From the NCBI GenBank assembly GCA_964016875.1, contig OZ024720.1:41631106-41695105 (forward strand): DNA of 64,000 nucleotides, read 5' to 3'. Positions 9,132 through 22,610 of this stretch are shown here, piece by piece. The stretch comes from Fallopia convolvulus. Taxonomy: Eukaryota; Streptophyta; Magnoliopsida; Caryophyllales; Polygonaceae. Position 1 is the stretch's first letter; every line of letters begins with the position of its first letter. The notes below the pieces were generated by a model, which was not told the origin of the DNA, did not search any database, and saw only the letters and a program-made list of their open reading frames with translations. The translations under genes were made by a program, and so were the position numbers.

Positions 9132-12100
9132 AACTGAATACCACATTTAGGAGTGACATTTACATAGACATTTCATCGAACACTTGGTGTGCAATGTTAG
9201 ATCATAAGTCATTTTAAAGGAAAAAGGAGAAAAAACAAGTGACCATTAAAGACATCTAGGCAAAAGAATCAAGAATGAGGATAGTATCAAGCAAATAAGC
9301 ACATTCTACACTAAAAAATCAAGAACAATCGAATAACAGCATAAATTCAAACCTAAAAACTAAATGCCGCATTTAGGAGTGACATTTACATGGATATTTC
9401 ATCGAACACTTGACGTACAATGTTAGATCACAAGTCATTTTAAAGGCAAAATGAGAAAAAACAAGTGATCTTTAAAGACATAGAGGCATAAGCACAATGA
9501 ACGAGGATCGTATCAAGCCAATATGCACATTCTGCACTACAAAATCAAGAAGTATCGAATAAAAGCTTAAATTCGAACCTAGAAATTGAATACCACATTT
9601 AAGAGTGACATTTACATGGACATTTCATCGAATACTTGGCGTGCAATGTTAGATCACAAGTCATTTTCAAGGCAAAATGAGAAAAAACACTTATCTTTAA
9701 AGACATCTAGGCATAAGCACAAAGAATGAAGATAATATCAAGCCAATAAGCACATTCTGCACTACTAACTCAAGACGTATCGAATAAAAGCATAAATTCG
9801 AACCTAGAAACCGAATGCCACATTTAGGAGTGACATTTACATGGACATTTCATGGAACACTTGGCGTACAATATTAGATCATAAATCATTTTAAAGGAAA
9901 AATGAGAAAAAACAAGTGAACTTTAAAGACATCTAGGCATAAGAATCAAGAATGAGGATAATATCAAGCAAATAAGAACATTCTACACTACAAAATCAAG
10001 AACAATCAAATAAAAACATTAATTAAAACCTAGAAACTGAATGCCACATTTGGGAGTGACATCTGGATGGACAATTCATTGAACACTTGGCGTGCAATGT
10101 TAGATCACAAGTCATATTAAAGGCAAAAGGAGAAAAAACAAGTGAACTTTAAAGACATCTAGGCATAAGCACAATGAATGAAGATAGTATCAACTAAATA
10201 AGCACATTCTGCAGTAAAAAATCAAGACGTATCGAATAAAAGCAAAAATTGGTACCTAGAAACCGAATGCCACATTTAGGATTGACATTTACATTGACAT
10301 TTCATCGAACACTTGGCGTGCAATGTTATATCAGAAGTCATTATAAAGGAAAAAGGGGAAAAAACAAGTCATCATTTAAGACATGTAGGCATAAGAACAA
10401 AGAATGAGGATAGTATCAAGCCAATAAGCACATTCTGTACTACAAAATCAAAACGTTTCGAATAAAAGCATAAACTTGAACCTAGAAACCGAATGCCACA
10501 TTTAGGAGTGACATTTACATTGACATTTCATCGAACACCTGGCGTGCAATGTTAGATCATAAGTGATTTTAAAGGCAAAAGGAGAAAAAACAGGTGAACT
10601 TTAAAGACATCTAGGCATAAGAATCAAGAATGAGGATAGTATCAAGCAAATAAGCACATTCTACACTACAAAATCAAGAACAATCGAAGAAACTAAATGC
10701 CGCATTTAGGCGTGACTTTACATGGACATTTCATCGAACACTTGGCGTGCAATGTTAGATCACAAGTCATTTTAAAGGCAAAAGGAGAAAAAAAAAGTAA
10801 ACTTTAAAGACATCTAGGCATAAGCACAAAGAATGAGGATTGTATCACGCCAATAAGCACATTCTGCACTACAAAATCAAGACGTATCGAATAAAAGCAT
10901 AAATTCGAACCTAGAAACCGAATGCCACATTTAGGAGTGACATTTAAATGGACATTTCATCGAAAACTTGGCGTTCAATGTTAGATCACAAGTCATTTTA
11001 AACCCAAAAGGAGAAAAAGCATGTGAACATTAAAGACATCTAGCTATAAGAATCAAGAATGAGGATAATATCAAGAAAATAAGCACATTCTGCACTACAA
11101 AATCATGAACAATCGAATAAAATCATAAATTCGAACCTAGAAACTAAATGTCGCATTTAGGACTGACATTTAGATGGACATTTCATCGAACACTTGGCGT
11201 GCAATGTTAGATCAAAAGTCATTTTAAAGGCAAAAGGAGAAAAAACAGGTGAACTTCAAAAACAAGTAGGCATAAAAATCAAGAATGAGGATCGTATCAA
11301 GCCAATAAGCACATTCTGCATTACAAAATCAAGAAATATAGAATAAAATCATAAATTCGAACCTAGAAACCGCATGCCACATTTAGGAGTGTCATTTGCA
11401 TTGACATTTCATGGAACACTTGGCGTGCAATGTCAGATAACAAGTTATTTAAAGGCAAAAGTAGAAAAAACAAGTGAACTTGAAATACATCTAGGCATAA
11501 GAATCAAGAATGAGGATACTATCAAGCAAATATGCACATTCTATACTACAAAATCAAGAACAATCGAATAACAGCATAAATTCGAACATATGACGTGCAA
11601 TGTTAGATCACAACTTAATTTAAAGGGAACAAGGAGAAAAACAAGTGATCTTTAAATATATCTAGGGATAAGCACAAACGAAGGAGGATAGTATCAATCC
11701 AATATGCACATTCTGCACTACAAAATCTAGACGTATCGAATAAAATCTTAAATTCGAACATAGAAACTGAATACCACATTTAGGAGTGACATTTACATGG
11801 ATATTTAAGCGAACACTTGGCGTGCAATGTAAGACCACAAGTCATTTTTAAGGCAAAAGGAGAAAAAACAAGTGATCTTTAAAGACATCTAGGCATAAGC
11901 ACAAAGAATGAGGATACTATCAAGCCAATAAGCACATTTGACACTACTAACACAAGACGTATCGAATAAAAGCATAAATTCGAACCTAGAAACCAAATGC
12001 CACATTTAGGAGTGACATTTAGTTGGACATTTCATTGAACATTTGGCGTACAATATTAGATCACAAATCATTTTAAAGGAAAAATGGGAAAAAATAAGTG

Positions 12101-12900
12101 AACTTAAAGACATCTAGGCATAATAATCAAGAATGAGGATAGTATCAAGCAAATAAGAACATTCTACACTACAAAAAGAAGAACAATCGAATAAAAGCAC
12201 TAATTCGAACCTAGAAACCAAATGCCACATTTAGGAGTTACATTTACATGGACATTTCATCGAACACTTGGCGTGCAATGTTTGATCACAAGTCATTTTA
12301 AAGCCAAAAGGAGTAAAAACATGTGAACATTAAAGAGATCTAGGCATAAGAATCAAGAATGAGGATAGTATCAAGAAAATAAGCACATTCTTCACTACAA
12401 AATCATGAACAATCAAATAAAAGCATAAATTCGAACCTAGAAACTAAATATCGCATTTAGGAATGGCATTTAGATGGACATTTCATCGAGCACTTGGAGT
12501 GCAATGCTAGATCACAAGTCATTTCAAAGGAAAAAGGAGAAAAAATAAGTCATCATTAAAGACATCTAGGCATAAGCACAAAGAATGAGGATAGTATCAA
12601 GCCAATAAGCACATTCTACATTACAAAATCTAGACGTATCGAATAAAAGCATAAATTCGAACCTAGAAACCGCATGCCACATTTAGTAGTGTCATTTACA
12701 TGGACATTTCATCCAACACTTGGCGTGCAATGTTAGATCACAAGTCATTTTAAAGGGAAAAGGAGAAAAAACTGGTGATCTTTAAAGACATCTAGGCATA
12801 AGAATCAAGAATGAGGATAATATCAAGCAAATAAGCACATTTTGCACTACAAAATCTAGAACAATCGAATAAAAACATAAATTCGAATGTAGAAACTAAA
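9132..12900 (+). repeat. Satellite sub-block: heterogeneous monomers next to the CACTA junction
   Basis: These are full-length monomers of mixed subtypes, plus one truncated monomer at about 11586, where TTCGAACATATGACGTGC joins monomer position about 210 directly to position about 42. From about 11150 on, the order of variants (TGTCGCATTTAGGACTGAC, then GTGTCATTTGCATTGAC, then the CATATGACG monomer) matches the start of the large blocks that follow, so the last 1.75 kb is a shortened, more diverged relative of those blocks. Confidence 0.7.
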
Positions 12901-15900
12901 TGTCGCATTTAGGAGTGACATTTACATGGACATTTCATCGAACGCTTGGCGTGCAATGTTAGATCAAAAGTCATTTTAAAGGAAAAAGGAGAAAAAACAG
13001 GTGTACTTCAAAAACAAGTAGGCATAAGAATCAAGAATGAGGATCGTATCAAGCCAATAAGCACATTCTGCATTACAAAATCAAGACATATAGAATAAAA
13101 TCATAAATTCGAACCTAGAAACCGCATGCCACATTTAGGAGTGTCATTTGCATGGACATTTCATGGAACACTTGGCGTGCAATGTCAGATAACAAGTCAT
13201 TTTAAAGGCAAAAGTAGAAAAAACAAGTGAACTTGAAAGACATCTAGGCATAAGAATCAAGAATGAGGATACTATCAAGCAAATACGCACATTCTATACT
13301 ACAAAATCAAGAACAATCGAATAACATAAATTTGAATATTATACCTAAATGTTGTATTTAGGAGTGACATTTACATGGACATTTCATCGAACATATGGCG
13401 TGCAATGTTAGATCACAACTTACTTTAAAGGGAACAAGGAGAAAAAACAAGTGATCTTTAAAGATATGTAGGGATAAGCACAAACGAAGGAGGATAGTAT
13501 CAAGCCAATATGCATATTCTGCACTACAAAATCTAGACGTATCGAATAAAATCTTAAATTCGAACTTAGAAACTGAATACCACATATAGGAGTGACATTT
13601 ACATGGATATTTCATCGAACACTTGGCGTGCAATGTAAGACCACAAGTCATTTTTAAGGCAAAAGGAGAAAAAACAAGTGATCTTTAAAGACATCTAGGC
13701 ATAAGCACAAAGAATGAGGATACTATCAAGCCAATAAGCACATTTGACACTACTAACACAAGACGTATCGAATAAAAGCTTAAATTCGAACCTAGAAACC
13801 AAATGCCACATTTAGGAGTGACATTTAGTTGGACATTTCATTGAACATTTGGCGTACAATATTAGATCACAAATCATTTTAAAGGAAAAATGGGAAAAAA
13901 TAAGTGAACTTAAAGACATCTAGGCATAATAATCAAGAATGATGATAGTATCAAGCAAATAAGAACATTCTACACTACAAAAAGAAGAACAGTCGAATAA
14001 AAGCATTAATTCGAACCTAGAAACCGAATGCCACATTTAGGAGTTACATTTACATGGACATTTCTATCGAACACTTGGCGTACAATATTAGATCAAAAAT
14101 CATTTTAAAGGAAAAAATGGGAAAAAAATAAGTGAACTTAAAGACATCTAGGCACAAAAATCAAGAATGAGGATAGTATCAAGCAAATAAGAACATTCTA
14201 CACTACAAAAAGAAGAACAGTCGAATAAAAGCATTAATTCGAACCTAGAAACCGAATGGCACATTTAGGAGTTACATTTACATGGACATTTCATCGAACA
14301 CTTGGCGTGCAATGTTTGCTCACAAGTCATTTTAAAGCCAAAAGGAGTAAAAACATGTGAACATTAAAGAGATCTAGGCATAAGAATCAAGAATGAGGAT
14401 AGTATCAAGAAAATGAGCATATTCTGCACTACAAAATAATGAACAATCGAATAAAAGCATAAATTCGAACCTAGAAACTATATGTCGCATTTAGGACTGA
14501 CATTTAGATGGATATTTCATCGAACACTTGGCCTGCAATGTTAGATCAAAAGTCACTTTAAAGTCAAAAGGAGAAAAAACAGGTGAACTTCAAAGACAAG
14601 TAGGCATAAGAATCAAGAATGAGGATACTATCAAGCAAATATGCACATTCTACACTACAAAATCAAGAACAATCGAATAACTACATAAATTTGAATATTA
14701 TAACTAAATGCCGTATTTAGGAGTGACATTTACATGGACATTTCATCGAACATATGGCGTGCAATGTTAGATCACAAATTACTTTAAAGGGAACAAGGAG
14801 AAAAAACAAGTGATCTTTAAAGATATGTAGGGATAAGCACAAACGAAGGAGGATAGTATCAAGCCAATATGCATATTCTGCACTATAAAATCTAGACGTA
14901 TCGAATAAAATCTTAAATTCGAACTTAGAAACTGAATACCACATATAGGAGTGACATTTACATGGATATTTCAGCGAACACTTGGCGTGCAATGTAAGAC
15001 TACAAGTCATTTTTAAGGCAAAAGGAGAAAAAACAAGTGATCTTTAAAGACATCTAGGCATAAGCACAAAGAATGAGGATACTATCAAGCCAATAAGCAC
15101 ATTCGACACTACTAACTCAAGACGTATCGAATAAAAGCATAAATTCAAACCTAGAAACCGAATGCCACATTTAGGAGTGACATTTAGTTGGATACTTCAT
15201 TGAACATTTGGCGTACAATATTATATCACAAATCATTTTTAAGGAAAAATGGGAAAAAATAAGTGAACTTAAAGACATCTAGGCATAATAATCAAGAATG
15301 AGGATAGTATCAAGCAAATAAGAACATTCTACACTACAAAAAGAAGAACAGTCGAATAAAAGCATTAATTCGAACCTAGAAACCGAATGCCACATTTAGG
15401 AGTTACATTTACATGGACATTTCATCGAACACTTGGCGTGCAATGTTTGATCACAAGTCATTTTAATGCCAAAAGGAGTAAAAACATGTGAACATTAAAG
15501 AGATCTAGGCATAAGAATCAGGAATGAGGATAGTATCAAGAAAATAAGCACATTCTTCACTACAAAATCATGAACAATCAAATAAAAGCATAAATTCGAA
15601 CCTAGAAACTAAATGCCGCATTTAGGATTGACATTTAGATGGACATTTCATCGATCACTTGGAGTGCAATGCTAGATCAAAAGTCGTTTCAAAGGAAAAA
15701 GGAGAAAAAATAAGTCATCATTAAAGACATCTAGGCATAAGCACAAAGAATGAGGATAGAATCAAGCCAATAAGCACATTCTACATTACAAAATCTAGAC
15801 GTATCGAATAAAAGCATAAATTCGAACCTAGAAAGCGCATGCCACATTTAGTAGTGTCATTTACATGGACATTTCATCCAACACTTGGCGTGCAATGTTA

Positions 15901-16291
15901 GATCACAAGTCATTTTAAAGGGAAAAGGAGAAAAAATAAGTCATCATTGTAGACTTTTAGGCATAAGCACAAAGAATGAGGATAGTATCAAGCCAATAAG
16001 CACATTCTGCACTACAAAATAAAAATGTATCGTATAAAAGCATAAATTCGAACTTAGAAACCCAATGCCACATTTAGGAGTGACATTTACATGGACATTT
16101 CATTGAACACTTGGCATGCAATGTTAGATCACAAGTCATTTTAAAGGCAAAAGGAGAAAAAACAGGTGATCTTTAAAGACATCTAGGCATAAGAATCAAG
16201 AATGAGGATAATATCAAGCAAATAAGCACATTTTGCACTACAAAATCAAGAACAATCGAATAAAAACATAAATTCGAATGTAGAAACTAAA
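12901..16291 (+). repeat. Higher-order repeat block A (15 monomers, 3,391 bp)
   Basis: Starts at TGTCGCATTTAGGAGTGACA. The ordered series of diagnostic monomers (GTGTCATTTGCATGG; CGAACATATGGCG; CCACATATAGGAGTG; TTAGTTGGACATTTCATTG; GAGTTACATTTACATGG; ATTTAGGACTGAC; CATCCAACACTTGG; AACACTTGGCATGC) is repeated almost identically from 16292. It contains an internal repetition of about 1.36 kb (13353 onward against 14708 onward) and an extra monomer pair near 14028-14254 absent from block B. Confidence 0.85.
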
Positions 16292-19200
16292 TGTCGCATT
16301 TAGGAGTGACATTTACATGGACATTTCATCGAACGCTTGGCGTGCAATGTTAGATCAAAAGTCATTTTAAAGGCAAAAGGAGAAAAAACAGGTGTACGTC
16401 AAAAACAAGTAGGCATAAAAATCAAGAATGAGGATCGTATCAAGCCAATAAGCACATTCTGCATTACAAAATCTAGACATAGAGAATAAAATCATAAATT
16501 CGAACCTAGAAACCGCATGCCACATTTAGGAGTGTCATTTGCATGGACATTTCATGGAACACTGGGCGTGCAATGTCAGATAGCAAGTCATTTTAAAGGC
16601 AAAAGTAGAAAAAACAAGTGAACTTGAAAGACATCTAGGCATAAGAATCAAGAATGAGGATACTATCAAGCAAATATGCACATTCTATACTACAAAATCA
16701 AGAACAATCGAATAACATAAATTTGAATATTATACCTAAATGCTGTATTTAGGAGTGACATTTACATGGACATTTCATCGAACATATGGCGTGCAATGTT
16801 AGATCACAACTTACTTTAAAGGGAACAAGGAGAAAAAACAAGTGATCTTTAAAGATATCTAGGGATAAGCACAAACGAAGGAGGATAGTATCAAGCCAAT
16901 ATGCATATTCTGCACTACAAAATCTAGACGTATCGAATAAAATCTTAAATTCGAACTTAGAAACTGAATACCACATATAGGAGTGACATTTACATGGATA
17001 TTTAAGCGAACACTTGGCGTGCAATGTAAGACCACAAGTCATTTTTAAGGCAAAAGGAGAAAAAACAAGTGATCTTTAAAGACATCTAGGCATAAGCACA
17101 AAGAATGAGGATACTATCAAGCCAATAAGCACATTCGACACTACTAACTCAAGACGTATCGAATAAAAGCTTAAATTCGAACCTAGAAACCGAATGCCAC
17201 ATTTAGGAGTGACATTTTTTTGGACATTTCATGAACATTTGGCGTACAATATTAGATCACAAATCATTTTAAAGGAAAAATGGGAAAAAATAAGTGAACT
17301 TAAAGACAACTAGGCATAATAATCAAGAATGAGGATAGTATCAAGCAAATAAGAACATTCTACACTACAAAAAGAAGAACAGTCGAATAAAAGCATTAAT
17401 TCGAACCTAGAAACCGAATGCCACATTTAGGAGTTACATTTACATGGACATTTCTATCGAACACTTGGCGTGCAATGTTTGATCACAAGTCATTTTAAAG
17501 CCAAAAGGAGTAAAAACATGTGAACATTAAAGAGATCTAGGCATAAGAATCAAGAATGAGGATAGTATCAAGAAAATGAGCATATTCTGCACTACAAAAT
17601 AATGAACAATCGAATAAAAGCATAAATTCGAACCTAGAAACTATATGTCGCATTTAGGACTGACATTTAGATGGACATTTCATCGAACACTTGGTGTGCA
17701 ATGTTAGATCAAAAGTCACTTTAAAGTCAAAAGGAGAAAAAACAGGTGAACTTCAAAGACAAGTAGGCATAAGAATCAAGAATGAGGATACTATCAAGCA
17801 AATATGCACATTCTACACTACAAAATCAAGAACAATCGAATAACTACATAAATTTGAATATTATAACTAAATGCCGTATTTAGGAGTGACATTTACATGG
17901 ACATTTCATCGAACATATGGCGTGCAATGTTAGATCACAAATTACTTTAAAGGGAACAAGGAGAAAAAACAAGTGATCTTTAAAGATATGTAGGGATAAG
18001 CACAAACGAAGGAGGATAGTATCAAGCCAATATGCATATTCTGCACTACAAAATCTAGACGTATCGAATAAAATCTTAAATTCGAACTTAGAAACTGAAT
18101 ACCACATATAGGAGTGACATTTACATGGATATTTCAGCGAACACTTGGCGTGCAATGTAAGACTACAAGTCATTTTTAAGGCAAAAGGAGAAAAAACAAG
18201 TGATCTTTAAAGACATCTAGGCATAAGCACAAAGAATGACGATACTATCAAGCCAATAAGCACATTCGACACTACTAACTCAAGACGTATCGAATAAAAG
18301 CATAAATTCGAACCTAGAAACCGAATGCCACATTTAGGAGTGACATTTAGTTGGACACTTCATTGAACATTTGGCGTACAATATTATATCACAAATCATT
18401 TTTAAGGAAAAATGGGAAAAAATAAGTGAACTTAAAGACATCTAGGCATAATAATAAAAAATGAGGATAGTATCAAGCAAATAAGAACATTCTACACTAC
18501 AAAAAGAAGAACAGTCGAATAAAAGCATTAATTCGAACCTAGAAACCGAATGGCACATTTAGGAGTTACATTTACATGGACATTTCATCGAACACTTGGC
18601 GTGCAATGTTTGATCACAAGTCATTTTAATGCCAAAAGGAGTAAAAACATGTGAACATTAAAGAGATCTAGGCATAAGAATCAGGAATGAGGATAGTATC
18701 AAGAAAATAAGCACATTCTTCACTACAAAATCATGAACAATCAAATAAAAGCATAAATTCGAACCTAGAAACTAAATGCCGCATTTAGGATTGACATTTA
18801 GATGGACATTTCATCGATCACTTGGAGTGCAATGCTAGATCAAAAGTCGTTTCAAAGGAAAAAGGAGAAAAAATAAGTCATCATTAAAGACATCTAGGCA
18901 TAAGCACAAAGAATGAGGATAGAATCAAGCCAATAAGCACATTCTACATTACAAAATCTAGACGTTTCGAATAAAAGCATAAATTCGAACCTAGAAATCG
19001 CATGCCACATTTAGTAGTGTCATTTACATGGACATTTCATCCAACACTTGGCGTGCAATGTTAGATCACAAGTCATTTTAAAGGGAAAAGGAGAAAAAAT
19101 AAGTCGTCATTGTAGACTTTTAGGCATAAGCACAAAGAATGAGGATAGTATCAAGCCAATAAGCACATTCTGCACTACAAAATCAAAATGTATCGTATAA

Positions 19201-19454
19201 AAGCATAAATTCGAACTTAGAAACCCAATGCTACATTTAGGAGTGACATTTACATGGACATTTCATTGAACACTTGGCATGCAATGTTAGATCACAAGTC
19301 ATTTTAAAGGCAAAAGGAGAAAAAACAGGTGATCTTTAAAGACATCTAGGCATAAGAATCAAGAATGAGGATAATATCAAGCAAATAAGCACATTTTGCA
19401 CTACAAAATCAAGAACAATCAAATAAAAACATAAATTCGAACCTAGAAACTAAA
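16292..19454 (+). repeat. Higher-order repeat block B (14 monomers, 3,163 bp)
   Basis: Tandem copy of block A, lacking one monomer. Even private substitutions are shared, such as CAGGTGTAC(T/G)TCAAAAACAAGTAGG and the TTTCTATCGA insertion near 17453. The one-monomer size difference is what unequal crossing-over between misaligned monomers would leave. Confidence 0.85.
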
Positions 19455-21690
19455 TGTCGCATTTAGGAGTGACATTTACATGGACATTTCATCGAACGCT
19501 TGGCGTGCAATCTTAGATAAAAGGAGAAAAAACAAGTGATTTTTAAAGACATCTAGGCATAAGCACAAAAATGAGGATATTATCATGCCAATAAGCACAT
19601 TCTGCATTACAAAATCAAGACGTATCGAATAAAAGAATAAATTCGAACCTAGTAACCGCAAGCCACATTTAGGAATGTCATTTACATGGACATTTCATCC
19701 AACACTTGGCGTGCAATGTTAGATCACAAGTCATTTTAAAGGCAAAAGGAGAAAAAACAAGTGATCTTTAAAGACATCTAGGCATAAGCACAAAAATGAG
19801 GATATTATCAAGCCAATAAGCACATTCTGCATTACAAAATCAAGACATATAGAATAAAATCATAAATTAGATCCTAGAAACCACATGCCACATTTAGGAG
19901 TGTCATTTGCATGGACATTTCATGGAACACTTGGCGTGCAATGTCAGATAACAAGTCATTTTAAAGGCAAAAGTAGAAAAAACAAGTGAACTTGAAAGAC
20001 ATCTAGGCATAAGAATCAAGAATGAGGATACTATCAAGCAAATATGCACATTCAATACTACAAAATCAAGAACAATCGAATAACAACATAAATTCGAACA
20101 TAGAAACTAAATGACGTGTTTAGGAGTTACATTTACATGGACATTTCATTGAACATATGGCGAGCAATGTTAGATCACAACTTAATTTAAAGGGAACAAG
20201 GAGAAAAAACCAGTGATCTTTAAATATATCTAGGGATAAGAACAAACGAAGGAGGATAGTATCAATCCAATATACACATTCTGCACTACAAAATCTAGAC
20301 TTATCGAATAAAATCTTAAATTCGAACATAGAAACTGAATACCACATTTAGGAGTGACATTTACATGGATATTTCAGCGAACACTTGGCGTGCAATGTAA
20401 GACCACAAGTCATTTTTAAGGCAAAAGGAGAAAAAACAAGTGATCTTTAAAGACATCTAGGCATAAGCACAAAGAATGAGGATACTATCAAGCCAATAAG
20501 CACATTCGACACTACTAACTCAAGACGTATCGAATAAAAGCATAATTTCGAACCTAGAAACTGAATGCCACATTTAGGAGTGACATTTAGTTGGACATTT
20601 CATTGAACATTTGGCGTACAATATTAGATCAAAAATCATTTTAAAGGAAAAAATGGGAAAAAAATAAGTGAACTTAAAGACATCTAGGCACAAAAATCAA
20701 GAATGAGGATAGTATCAAGCAAATAAGAACATTCTACCCTACAAAAAGAAGAACAGTCGAATAAAAGCATTAATTCGAACCTAGAAACCGAATGCCACAT
20801 TTAGGAGTTACATTTACATGGACATTTCATCGAACACTTGGCGTGCAATGTTTGATCACAAGTCATTTTAAAGCCAAAAGGAGTAAAAACATGTGAACAT
20901 TGAAGAGATCTAGGCATAAGAATCAAGAATGAGGATAGTATCAAGAAAATAAGCACATTCTTCACTACAAAATCATGAACAATCAAATAAAAGCATAAAT
21001 TCGAACCTAGAAACTAAATGCCGCATTTAGGACTGACATTTAGATGGATATTTCATCGAGCACTTGGAGTGCAATGCTAGATCACAAGTCATTTTAAAGG
21101 AAAAAGGAGAAAAAATAAGTCATCATTAAAGACATCTAGGAATAAGCACAAAGAATGAGGATAGTATCAAGCCAATAAGCACATTCTACATTACAAAATC
21201 TAGACGTATCGAATAAAAGCATAAATTCGAACCTAGAAACCGCATGCCACATTTAGTAGTGTCTTTTACATGGACATTTCATCCAACACTTGGCGTGCAA
21301 TGTTAGATCACAAGTCATTTTAAAGGCAAAAGGAGAAAAAATAAGTCATCATTGTAGACTTCTAGGCATAAGCACAAAGAATGAGGATAGTATCAAGCCA
21401 ATAAGCACATTCTACACTACAAAATCAAGAGGTATCGTATAAAAGCATAAATTCGAACTAAGAAACCCAATGCCACATTTAGGAGTGACATTTACATGGA
21501 CATTTCATTGAACACTTGGCATGCAATGTTAGATCACAAGTCATTTTAAAGGCAAAAGGAGAAAAAACAGGTGATCTTTAAAGACATCTAGGCATAAGAA
21601 TCAAGAATGAGGATAATATCAAGCAAATAAGCACATTTTGCACTACAAAATCAAGAACAATCGAATAAAAACATAAATTCGAACCTAGAA
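19455..21690 (+). repeat. Partial third higher-order block (about 10 monomers)
   Basis: Begins with the same TGTCGCATTTAGGAGTGACA start and CGAACGCTTGGCG variant, but its first monomer has a short internal deletion (CAATCTTAGATAAAAGGAG). It then follows the same subtype order (GTCATTTGCATGG, CATATGGCG, ATTTCAGCG, TTAGTTGG, GAGTTACATT, GGACTGACATTTAGATGG, CATCCAAC, TTGGCATGC) with several monomers missing and more divergence than A against B. Confidence 0.7.
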
Positions 21691-22610
21691 ACTAAATGCC
21701 GCCTTTAGGAGTGACATTTACATGGACATTTCATCGAACACTTGGCGTGCAATGTTAGATCACAAGTCATTTTAACGGCAAAAGGAGAAAAAACAAGTAA
21801 ACTTTAAAGACATCTAGCCATAAGCACAAAGAATGAAGATATTATCAAGCCAATAAGCACATTTTGCGTTACAAAATCAAGACGTATCGAATAAAAGCAT
21901 AAATTCGAACCTAGAAACCGCATGCCACATTTAGGAGTGTCATTTACATGGACATTTCATCCAACACTTGGCGTGCAATGTTAGATCACAAGTCATTTTA
22001 AAGGGAAAAGAAGAAAAAACAAGTGAACTACAAAGACATCTAGGCATAATGATCAAGAATGAGGATAGTATCAAGCAAATAAGCACATTCTATACTACAA
22101 AATCAAGAACAATCGAATACAACATAAATTCGAACCTAGAAACTAAATGTCGCATTTAGGAGTGACATTTACATGGACATTTCATCGAACGCTTGGCGTG
22201 CAATCTTAGATCACATGTCATTTTAAAGGAAAAAGGAGAAAAAACAAGTGATCTTTAAAGACATCTAGGCATAAGCACAAAAATAAGGATATTATCAAGC
22301 CAATAAGCACATTCTACATTACAAAATCAAGACGTATCGAATAAAAGCATAAATTCGAACCTAGAAACCGCATGCCAAATTTAGGAGTGTCATTTACATG
22401 GACATTTCATCCAACACTTGGCGTGCAATGTTAGATCACAAGTCATTTTAAAGGCAAAAAGAGAAAAAACAAGTGAACTACAAAGACATCTAGGCATAAA
22501 AATCAAGAATGAGGATAGTATCAAGCAAATAAGCACATTCTATACTACAAAATCAAGAACAATCGAATACAACATAAATTCGAACCTAGAAACTAAATGC
22601 CGCTTTTAGG
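21690..22610 (+). repeat. Dimeric satellite unit (about 450 bp) in two copies
   Basis: A pair made of a GTGTCATTTACATGG...CATCCAAC monomer and a following CGAACC...CTAAATG monomer is repeated with a 450-bp offset (for example 21968 onward against 22418 onward). A further copy of this segment lies near 23730-24180. Confidence 0.65.

Noticed and set aside
13358..18173. Four nearly identical 97-codon minus-strand ORFs (13358, 14717, 16749, 17880) and many 60-75-codon ORFs across 9.1-64 kb
   Set aside because: They are translations of the satellite. Their spacing is a multiple of 226 bp, they shift frame with each monomer, and identity reflects higher-order repeat copies, not coding constraint.
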